A stretch of 64,000 bases of DNA from Clostridiaceae bacterium (GTDB lineage Bacteria > Bacillota > Clostridia > Clostridiales > Clostridiaceae). Location of the stretch: contig CABIZX010000001.1 of the NCBI GenBank assembly GCA_902363375.1, forward strand, positions 1-64,000, given 5' to 3'. Under the pieces are notes generated by a model. That model was not told the DNA's origin, ran no database searches, and saw only the letters and a program-made list of their open reading frames with translations. Both the position numbers and the translations under genes were made by a program. Positions 54,407-64,000 of the stretch are shown here, one piece after another. Position 1 is the stretch's first letter. The number at the start of each line of letters is the position of its first letter.

Positions 54407-55579
54407 CTAAAATAAATTTCTTGCTCCGTCTGAAATATTTACCGTGTAGAAGTTTGGACTATATCCCATAATATCTGCATATTTTTTAGTGCAATGATCT
54501 ATAAATTCATGTATACTATCTTCTTCCACTATACTAACTGTACATCCACCAAAACCAGCTCCAGTCATTCGTGAACCAAGAACTATTTCTTTTTGGTCCC
54601 AAGCAGCTTCTACTAGAGTGTCTAGTTCTATACCTGTAACTTCATAGTCATCTCTTAAAGAAATATGAGATTCATTTAACAAACTACCCAAATAACTAAG
54701 ATTATTTTCTTTTAGTGCAGAAACAGCTTTTAAAGTCCTAATATTTTCGTAGATAGCATGTTTTGCTCTTTTTCTTATGATGGGATTCCTAATATGATTT
54801 TTAAAAGTTTCAAAATCATTTTCTGTAAGTTCCCCTAAATTTGATATAGGTTTATATTTTTGAAGAATTTTTAAGGCTTCTTCACACTGAGATCTTCTTT
54901 CGTTGTATTTAGAGTCTGCAAGACCTCTTTTTTTATTAGTAGAACCTATTATAATTTTATATCCCTTTAAGTTAATGTTACTATAACTATATTTTAAATT
55001 ATTACAATCTAAGAGTATTGCACAATTTTCTTTTCCCATAGCTACGGCAAATTGATCCATTATCCCGCAATTAACTCCCATGAACTTATTTTCTGCTTCT
55101 TGGCAAAGCTTAGCTAAGGATATCATGTCTAGTTTAAAGGTAAAGGTATCTTTTAAGATTACTGCCATTAGTACCTCTAAAGAGGCAGAAGAGGAAAGTC
55201 CAGAACTATTAGGGATATCGCCATATATGAGTATGTCAAGTCCAGTAGATATATTAAAACCATGGCTTTGAAATGTTTTAATTACTCCCTTTAAATAATT
55301 TCCCCAATGATCCTTTAGGTCATAGATAATATGATTTAAATCGAACTCAATAACTCCAACTTCACTAAAATTTTTAGAAAAAATTCTTATTTTAGAATCA
55401 TTTCTTTTAGAGATTAGCCCATAGGTTCCCATGGAAATGGCACAAGGAAATACATTACCTCCGTTATAATCAGTATGTTCACCAATTAAGTTAACTCTAC
55501 CAGGAGAAAAGTATCCTCTAATAGGGTTTTTATTAAAAATATATATAAATTCATCTTTTAAGTTTTCTATAAGTTTCAT
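54407..55579 (-). CDS. galK: galactokinase
   Basis: 390 residues from ATG 55579, with GGAGG upstream; the extra six codons before it include that site. Galactokinase signature G-R-V-N-L-I-G-E-H-T-D-Y-N-G-G and GHMP phosphate loop G-L-S-S-S-A-S. First gene of the galKTR operon on the minus strand. Confidence 0.95.
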   Translation of the reverse strand: MKLIENLKDEFIYIFNKNPIRGYFSPGRVNLIGEHTDYNGGNVFPCAISMGTYGLISKRNDSKIRIFSKNFSEVGVIEFDLNHIIYDLKDHWGNYLKGVIKTFQSHGFNISTGLDILIYGDIPNSSGLSSSASLEVLMAVILKDTFTFKLDMISLAKLCQEAENKFMGVNCGIMDQFAVAMGKENCAILLDCNNLKYSYSNINLKGYKIIIGSTNKKRGLADSKYNERRSQCEEALKILQKYKPISNLGELTENDFETFKNHIRNPIIRKRAKHAIYENIRTLKAVSALKENNLSYLGSLLNESHISLRDDYEVTGIELDTLVEAAWDQKEIVLGSRMTGAGFGGCTVSIVEEDSIHEFIDHCTKKYADIMGYSPNFYTVNISDGARNLF

Positions 55580-55607
55580 ATATACCTCCAAAATCATTAT
55601 AGTTATA

Positions 55608-55645
55608 TAGTAAGCGATTACTATTAAAAAGTAAATAAATTTACT
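55608..55645. promoter_or_regulatory. galK promoter with LacI-type operator
   Basis: TAGTAAGCGATTACTA (55608-55623) overlaps the -10 of the minus-strand promoter (TTTACT at 55630-55635 read on the minus strand, 17 bases, TACTAT at 55607-55612). A second, weaker repeat AGTAAATAAATTTACT lies at 55630-55645. Central CG within A/T arms is typical of LacI-family sites. Confidence 0.7.
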
Positions 55646-55674
55646 GAAAGAACAATTAACTTGCCTTTTGTATA

Positions 55675-55703
55675 TTTACAAAATGGTATAACTTAATTAT
55701 GAT
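55675..55703 (+). promoter_or_regulatory. promoter of the galM remnant and lacZ
   Basis: TTTACA, 17 bases, TATGAT. It faces the lacZ direction and precedes the galM remnant, suggesting galM and lacZ were one operon. Confidence 0.5.
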
Positions 55704-55758
55704 AAAGATATATAGAATATATGAATATATAGAAACTGTTTTCTAAAGTGAGGTGGAA

Positions 55759-56023
55759 ATGAATATTTCAAAGAAAAGTTTATTTAGATATAAGGGAAAA
55801 GAAATTGTTCAATGATAGAAAATCTGTAGTTGTTTATTCAACTAATTTTCCAGAGAAGAATAAGAAATTAGAAAATGGAAATACATAAAAAAAGCATGAT
55901 GCTATATGCTTTGAAACTCAAAATTTACCAATAGGGTATAAAGAAAGATTTATAGAAGATTCACTACTTAAAAATAGTTGTAGCTATATACTCATCACCT
56001 TTTTTAAGTTTAGAGTGAATTAA
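55759..56023 (+). pseudogene. galM: galM (aldose 1-epimerase) with large internal deletion
   Basis: AGGTGG and ATG 55759 open M-N-I-S-K-K-S-L-F-R-Y-K-G-K-E-I-V, the usual start of galactose mutarotases, then a stop. A shifted frame follows with V-V-V-Y-S-T-N-F-P, a second stop at 55885-55887, and then K-K-H-D-A-I-C-F-E-T-Q-N-L-P, the conserved C-terminal C-x-E-T-Q motif, to TAA 56021-56023. About 250 internal residues are missing. The gene therefore lost mutarotase activity by deletion, frameshift and nonsense. Confidence 0.75.
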
Positions 56024-56030
56024 AATATAA

Positions 56031-59126
<3,096 letters not shown>

Positions 59127-59129
<3 letters not shown>

Positions 59130-59160
59130 TTAAAGGGTGGCTTATGCCATCCTTTAATTA
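59127..59160 (+). terminator. terminator of lacZ
   Basis: TAATTAAAGGGTGGC (59127-59141) and GCCATCCTTTAATTA (59146-59160); the stem begins with the stop codon. Confidence 0.6.
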
Positions 59161-59322
59161 GTATAATAATATAAGAAATTAAAATCTAGGTTAAGAGGGG
59201 GGAGTGGCTTTTAAAAATGAAATAATCTAAATAAGGGGAACTTTATAAAACTAACTTTAATAAATATTGAAGGAAATCCTTAGCAAGATTAATCACATAT
59301 TTTTAGAAAGCCTCGTAAATAT

Positions 59323-60627
59323 ATGGAAAGATTAACTGAGATAATTAAAAAAGATATGGCTCCAGCTTTAGGAGTGACAGAACCAGGAGCTATTGCTTTT
59401 GCTACATCAAAGGCAATAAGTTATACAAAAGGAGAAATAAAGAAAATTAATATATATCTTAATTCTGGAATATATAAAAATGCTTTTACTTGTGGTATTC
59501 CTAATTCCACAGAAGTTGGTAATGTATACGCCGCAGCTTTAGGAGCCGTAGCTGGCAAGTGGGAAAAAGGATTACTTTCTTTAGAGGATATCAATGAAGA
59601 GGACAATAAAAATGCACAAAAACTTATAGAGGAACATAAAGTCTTTATACATTTAAATAAAATAGATTCAAGAATATATATAAGAACTGTAGTTGAGACT
59701 AAGGAGGATACTTGTGAAGTTATAATAAAACATAATCATACAGACATATATGAGATTAAGTTAAATAATAAGGTTATTTTTAAAAAAGAAGAAAATGAAA
59801 TAAATGATAAAGATAATACTTTAAATCATGAGATTAATGAGATTACAAAATATACTTTGATGGATTTTTATAATTACTGCAATACTGTAGATATAAATGA
59901 AATTACTTTTTTAAAAGAGGCCTATAAGGTTAATAAAGAATTATTTGAGATTGGAAAATCCTCTAATAGAACAAAGATAGTAAAGCAACTTATAAAGTCA
60001 AATAATAATGAAATTATCTCAAAAGATGAGATAAAAACTTCTCAAATTTTAACAGGAGGGGCAATTGAAGCTAGAGTAATTGGACTTAATAGACCAGCTA
60101 TGAGTATAACTGGAAGTGGAGCCCATGGTATAATATGTACTATGCCTCTTTATAGTTGTTATGAGGTCAATAATGTTACAGAAGAGAATTTGCTTAGAGC
60201 TACAGCTTTAAGCTATCTTATAACTATGTATATTAAAGAATACTCTGGTAGACTATCTGCATTTTGTGGGTGTGCTATAGCAGCAGGAACTGGCATGGCT
60301 TGCGCTTTAGTTTTTATGAAAAATGGAACAATAGAACATATGAAATACACTATTAATAATATGGCATCTAGCATAACTGGAATGATTTGCGATGGTGGGA
60401 ACATAGGTTGTGTAATGAAAGGAATTGTCGCTATAGATGCTGCTTATAGAGCTATAGAACTAGCTATGAATAATATTTATATAGAAGATATTCATGGAAT
60501 AAATGGAAAAACTCCAGAAGAAACTATGAGATATATGGGGATGATAGCGTCACCAGGTATGGAGCAAACAGAGAAAACTATATTAGATATTTTTACTGAG
60601 AAATCTAATATAAACTTAAGTATATAA
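59323..60627 (+). CDS. UPF0597/L-cysteine desulfidase-like (CyuA family) protein
   Basis: 434 residues. The family breaks cysteine into pyruvate, ammonia and sulfide using a [4Fe-4S] cluster. The fold motifs P-A-L-G-V-T-E-P-G-A-I-A at the start, G-G-A-I-E-A-R, C-G-C-A-I-A-A-G-T-G and C-D-G-G-N-I-G-C are seen. However, the N-terminal G-C-T-E-P cysteine, proposed as a catalytic base in the characterised archaeal enzyme, is Val18 here, so activity or substrate may differ. The ribosome binding site is weak (GAAAG), and the 193-base gap upstream holds only the lacZ terminator and AT-rich sequence. Confidence 0.75.
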   Translation: MERLTEIIKKDMAPALGVTEPGAIAFATSKAISYTKGEIKKINIYLNSGIYKNAFTCGIPNSTEVGNVYAAALGAVAGKWEKGLLSLEDINEEDNKNAQKLIEEHKVFIHLNKIDSRIYIRTVVETKEDTCEVIIKHNHTDIYEIKLNNKVIFKKEENEINDKDNTLNHEINEITKYTLMDFYNYCNTVDINEITFLKEAYKVNKELFEIGKSSNRTKIVKQLIKSNNNEIISKDEIKTSQILTGGAIEARVIGLNRPAMSITGSGAHGIICTMPLYSCYEVNNVTEENLLRATALSYLITMYIKEYSGRLSAFCGCAIAAGTGMACALVFMKNGTIEHMKYTINNMASSITGMICDGGNIGCVMKGIVAIDAAYRAIELAMNNIYIEDIHGINGKTPEETMRYMGMIASPGMEQTEKTILDIFTEKSNINLSI

Positions 60628-60810
60628 TATATATATAATTTCACATAGATTAAACATTATATATATGTATATATGCATTTTAAATTTTAACTATATAAAA
60701 GTTTATATATAAAATTTAATTTTTAAAAATATTTTAAAAAGAGTTTTAAAAATATGATAAATTAATATATGATACAAAATATACAAATATAGATAATAAG
60801 GTGTGTTAAG

Positions 60811-61974
60811 ATGGAAGAATTAAGAAAAGCAATTGATGAAATTATAGAAGAACGTATTATAAAGTTAGTTATTAGCAATAAGACTAGTAATTATATAGAA
60901 TACAATAAAATAATATTTACGCTAAAGGAAAATGATTTAAAAGAATACTATCAAATAGAAAAATATACAGATAAACAGGTATTTCATGAAAATATTGATT
61001 TAGATTTATTGAGAGAGAAGATATTAGAATATACTGTAGGTAATTATAAACAAGTTTCTGCTTGGGCAACTAATATTACCTTTGATTTAAGAATATCTAA
61101 AAAGGGGAAGGTTCATTTAGGAAAAAAGAAGAACAATAATGAAAGCTTAATTAATAAAGAACATAATAAAGAAAAGAATTATATTCTTAGAGAGGGAATG
61201 ATAATAGAGCCTCTTATAGACTTAGGTATTTTTACTAAGGAAGGAAAAGTCATAAATTCTAAGTATGATAAGTATAAGCAAATAAATAGATTTGTTGAAA
61301 TTATTGATGATGAGATTAAAAAAAATAATTATAAGGAGCTTACTATTTTAGATTTTGGATGTGGAAAGTCATATTTAACTTTTGTATTATATTATTATTT
61401 TGTAGAAATTAAGAAAATTAATGTTAAGATGATAGGCTTAGATCTTAAAAAGGATGTAATTGAAAAATGTAATAACATCGCTAAGAGATATAATTATGAA
61501 AATTTACACTTTGAACTTGGAGACATAAATGGATTTAAATATAATGATAAAGTTGATATGGTAATAACCCTACATGCTTGTGATACAGCTACAGATTATG
61601 CATTATATAATGCCATTAAGTGGAATAGTAAAATGATTTTTTCAGTACCTTGTTGTCAGCATGAGTTTAATAAGCAAATGAGTACAGAGAAATTATCTAT
61701 ACTTACTAAGTATGGAATAGTTCAAGAAAGAGTTGCAGCCCTTATGACTGATGCCGTTAGAGGGAATCTTTTAGAATGTGTTGGCTATAAAACACAACTT
61801 TTAGAATTTATAGATATAGCTCATTCTCCAAAGAATATATTAATTAGGGCATCAAAGACCAATATATCTAAAGAGAAAAAAGAAAGAGCTCTGTTAGAAG
61901 TAACTGCTTTAATGAAGGAATTTAATTTGAATCCTACCTTATTTAATCTATTAAAAAGTGATGAATTAATATAA
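60811..61974 (+). CDS. class I SAM-dependent methyltransferase (Methyltransf_32-like)
   Basis: 387 residues, AAGGTG before ATG. Residues about 170-310 hold the SAM-binding motif I-L-D-F-G-C-G-K-S-Y-L-T, then G-L-D-L-K and a T-L-H-A-C-D-T-A-T-D-Y-A motif followed by V-P-C-C-Q-H, typical of the PF13679 group linked to RNA methylation. The N-terminal part is an unassigned mixed domain. The substrate is not known. Confidence 0.8.
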   Translation: MEELRKAIDEIIEERIIKLVISNKTSNYIEYNKIIFTLKENDLKEYYQIEKYTDKQVFHENIDLDLLREKILEYTVGNYKQVSAWATNITFDLRISKKGKVHLGKKKNNNESLINKEHNKEKNYILREGMIIEPLIDLGIFTKEGKVINSKYDKYKQINRFVEIIDDEIKKNNYKELTILDFGCGKSYLTFVLYYYFVEIKKINVKMIGLDLKKDVIEKCNNIAKRYNYENLHFELGDINGFKYNDKVDMVITLHACDTATDYALYNAIKWNSKMIFSVPCCQHEFNKQMSTEKLSILTKYGIVQERVAALMTDAVRGNLLECVGYKTQLLEFIDIAHSPKNILIRASKTNISKEKKERALLEVTALMKEFNLNPTLFNLLKSDELI

Positions 61975-62033
61975 GGGAATATACTAAGAATAATGTCTTT
62001 CTTAGGGGTACTTTAAAGGAGATGATTTAACTT

Positions 62034-63119
62034 ATGATTATTAATAAGATTAATTCAAATTTAGCTCAGGAGATAGTTAATGCGGTAAAGGAAGTTGTAG
62101 ATAAGAATATAAATTTTATAGATATCAATGGAATAATTATAGGTAGTACGGACAAATCAAGACTTAATACATTTCATCAAGCAGGGTATAATGCCATAAG
62201 AAATTTGACGAATGTAACGGTTGAAGATAATGAAGAATATAAGGGAAGTAGAAAAGGAATAAATTATCCTATAAAAATTGATCATAAGGCTTTAGGGGCT
62301 ATAGGAATAACGGGAGAGCCTAGTGAAGTTAGTAAATTTGGATTTTTAGTTACTAAAATTACAGAGATATTTATAAAGGAACAACAGTTAAATTATAAGT
62401 ATGAAGCAGATAAGCAGAGAATAAATTATGTTGTTAAATCCTTAATATATAATAATATTGAAGATAAAAATGAGATAGAGAATATTCTTCAAGAATTTGG
62501 AATAGCGCTAAATCAACGGTTTGCAGTGGTTATTTTAAAGATAAATAAATATCATAATCTAAGAGAGTTAGAAAATCTGGAAAATAATATTAAAAGTCTA
62601 TTAGATGATATTGGGAATATATTCAAAATATATATTTATCCTAATGAGTTTATAGCTGTAGTTAATGGTGAGAGATATAATAAGCTAAGAAAGTTTTATA
62701 TGGAGAATCTAAATAAATATCATGGTATTTTAAATGGTGGAGTTGGAAGGCTCAAAGATTTATATGAAGTTCATAAATCTTATCAAGAGGCTAGAATTGC
62801 TTTAAAATACTCATTTAAAGGTGGAGACATATTAACTTATTTGGATAATCTTAATTTAGAACTTATATTAGAAAGTGTAGATAATGAAACAAAGAGTCAG
62901 TATAAGAATAAGGTGTTAAGTAGTCTTGATCAAGAAGATATAAACCTATTAGAGACATATTATAAAAATGACATGTCATTAAAACAGACCGCAGAGGAGT
63001 TATATATACATAAGAACACACTTCAGTATAGACTAGAAAAGATATGTGAAAAATCTGGATTTAATCCAAGAAAGTTTAATGAATCAGTTATACTTTATTT
63101 AGCTATAAAATTATCTTAA
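62034..63119 (+). CDS. CdaR-type sugar-diacid regulator
   Basis: 361 residues, AAAGGAGATGA before ATG. N-terminal sugar-diacid recognition domain (I-N-K-I-N-S-N-L-A-Q-E-I-V; G-I-I-I-G-S-T-D; Y-P-I-K-I), a middle GGDEF-like CdaR domain, and a C-terminal PucR helix-turn-helix (L-K-Q-T-A-E-E-L-Y-I-H-K-N-T-L-Q-Y-R). In E. coli CdaR activates glycerate/glucarate genes. Here it directly precedes a glycerate kinase gene, so control of that gene by glycerate or glucarate is very likely. Confidence 0.85.
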   Translation: MIINKINSNLAQEIVNAVKEVVDKNINFIDINGIIIGSTDKSRLNTFHQAGYNAIRNLTNVTVEDNEEYKGSRKGINYPIKIDHKALGAIGITGEPSEVSKFGFLVTKITEIFIKEQQLNYKYEADKQRINYVVKSLIYNNIEDKNEIENILQEFGIALNQRFAVVILKINKYHNLRELENLENNIKSLLDDIGNIFKIYIYPNEFIAVVNGERYNKLRKFYMENLNKYHGILNGGVGRLKDLYEVHKSYQEARIALKYSFKGGDILTYLDNLNLELILESVDNETKSQYKNKVLSSLDQEDINLLETYYKNDMSLKQTAEELYIHKNTLQYRLEKICEKSGFNPRKFNESVILYLAIKLS

Positions 63120-63382
63120 AAAAATATACAAAGAAGTTTTTTAAATTAGGTATCTCAAAGTTAATTAAAATCTTTAAATTTATTTGAGTTTAACATATTA
63201 ATCAATAGGTTGATTCAATAAGGAAATAAATATTAAATATAATTAGCTTTGGGATATTTTTACGTCAAATTGTATGTTAAAGATTTTAAATTTTCAAATT
63301 CAATATTAAATATAACAAAGATAAGGGAATGAAAACGTATTATTTTGGTGTATGTAACATAGATGTAGTGGAAAGCCTTTGA

Positions 63383-63388
63383 TATAAT
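63383..63388 (+). promoter_or_regulatory. -10 element before glycerate kinase
   Basis: TATAAT at 63383-63388 with a poor -35 (TAGATG) 17 bases upstream, as expected for an activator-dependent promoter. The rest of the 63120-63409 gap is AT-rich and I see no other feature in it. Confidence 0.4.
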
Positions 63389-63409
63389 TAAAAAAAAGGA
63401 GGGCTAACA

Positions 63410-64000
63410 ATGAAAATTGTAATTTCTATAGATTCTTTAAAAGGAAGTTTGACTTCAATTGAAGCTGCCAATGCAATAAAAGATGGAATATTAAATGTAG
63501 ATAGTAATTCAGAGATAAAAATAATGCCTTTGGCAGATGGTGGAGAAGGAACTGTAGATGCCTTAGTAGAGGGCATGAATGGAGAATCAGAGATTGTTTC
63601 TGTTACAGGGCCAGTAGTAGAAAAAGTAAATGCTAAGTATGGAATATTAAAAGAAACTAATACTGCCATAATAGAGATGGCTCAAGCATCAGGTTTTGCA
63701 TTGGTTCCTCCAAATTTAAGGAATCCTTTAAAAACTACTACCTATGGAGTTGGAGAAATAATTAAATCCGCTATAGAAAAAGGATGTAGAAATTTTATAG
63801 TAGGTATAGGTGGAAGTGCTACAAATGACGCAGGGGTAGGGATGCTACAAGCATTAGGATATGAATTTTATGATGAAGATGATAAATTAGTTGGATTTGG
63901 CGGACAAGTCTTAAATAAGATAAAGAGAATAAATTCTAGCAATAGACTAAAAGAGTTAGAGAACTGTACTTTTAAAATAGCTTGTGATGTAACTAATCCT
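63410..64000 (+). CDS. glycerate kinase, GarK/GlxK type (cut by window end)
   Basis: The first 197 codons are visible; the gene continues beyond 64000. AAAGGAGGG precedes ATG 63410. Motifs S-I-D-S-L-K-G-S-L-T near the N-terminus, P-L-A-D-G-G-E-G-T-V-D, and G-I-G-G-S-A-T-N-D-A-G are those of class II-type glycerate kinases that phosphorylate glycerate to 2-phosphoglycerate. Control by the CdaR protein upstream is likely. An antisense ORF on the other strand is a shadow. Confidence 0.9.
   Translation, partial: MKIVISIDSLKGSLTSIEAANAIKDGILNVDSNSEIKIMPLADGGEGTVDALVEGMNGESEIVSVTGPVVEKVNAKYGILKETNTAIIEMAQASGFALVPPNLRNPLKTTTYGVGEIIKSAIEKGCRNFIVGIGGSATNDAGVGMLQALGYEFYDEDDKLVGFGGQVLNKIKRINSSNRLKELENCTFKIACDVTNP

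Noticed and set aside
63388..63669. Minus-strand ORF of 93 codons
   Set aside because: It is antisense to the glycerate kinase gene, which has a ribosome binding site and the G-G-S-A-T-N-D-A-G motif.

Overview
The window is AT-rich, uses strong GGAGG-type ribosome binding sites and frequent GTG/TTG starts, and carries anaerobe-specific enzymes (radical-SAM haem degradation, an RIC-type iron-sulfur repair protein). Together these point to a low-GC Gram-positive anaerobe, most likely a Clostridium of the sensu stricto group; the species cannot be fixed from sequence alone. I found no rRNA, tRNA, CRISPR array, transposase or phage module. Several genes are broken or are orphan domains, so the window looks like a chromosomal segment with accessory islands.

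Layout. (1) 1-4950: accessory island with a three-gene ABC-3C type conflict system (HNH effector, small middle component, DUF2326 ATPase), a HIRAN-domain protein and a stand-alone HipA-N-like protein. (2) 5046-10476: response regulator, histidine kinase and an MacB/FtsX-type ABC pair. Kinase and permease each carry a one-base frameshift, although an 11-bp tandem-repeat operator remains upstream of the transporter. (3) 10692-13887: YitT membrane protein, an XRE-AbrB regulator with a macrolide-type glycosyltransferase, and a Cys-rich small protein with its own promoter and palindrome. (4) 13902-18830: TetR regulator divergent from an ABC/FtsX exporter with three copies of a 16-bp operator between them. 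(5) 18844-25084: AraC regulator divergent from a Fur-box-controlled ferric siderophore importer plus an MFS exporter. (6) 25275-32740: SelO, then an island of poorly understood or damaged genes (YaaW-like coiled coil, RelE-like fragment, orphan ThrRS anticodon-binding domain, AraC, toroid protein, a decayed gene).

(7) 32744-37389: fused ABC ATPase-permease divergent from its two-component system, with TTCATATT repeats between them. (8) 37658-39944: GNAT acetyltransferase and a MATE exporter with a hairpin leader. (9) 40025-41623: RIC protein and an Fnr-like regulator, with a Crp/Fnr-type site at a class II position upstream of ric. (10) 42223-48049: MscL with a zinc-ribbon tail, then an AraC regulator divergent from a haem operon: IsdE-like lipoprotein, permease, ATPase, flavodoxin and a ChuW/HutW-like radical SAM enzyme. 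The operon reads as import of haem followed by anaerobic ring opening to release iron. (11) 48193-51775: a tiny 23-codon gene with its own promoter and terminator, an M16C metallopeptidase and a cold-shock protein. (12) 51868-59160: galK-galT-galR operon divergent from a decayed galM and an intact lacZ, with a LacI-type operator over the galK promoter. (13) 59323-64000: cysteine desulfidase-like protein, a methyltransferase, a CdaR-type regulator and a glycerate kinase cut by the window end.

Taken together, the segment is rich in iron acquisition (two import systems with different regulation), envelope-stress/export ABC systems with their regulators, and lactose/galactose use. All promoter, operator and terminator calls were made by eye.
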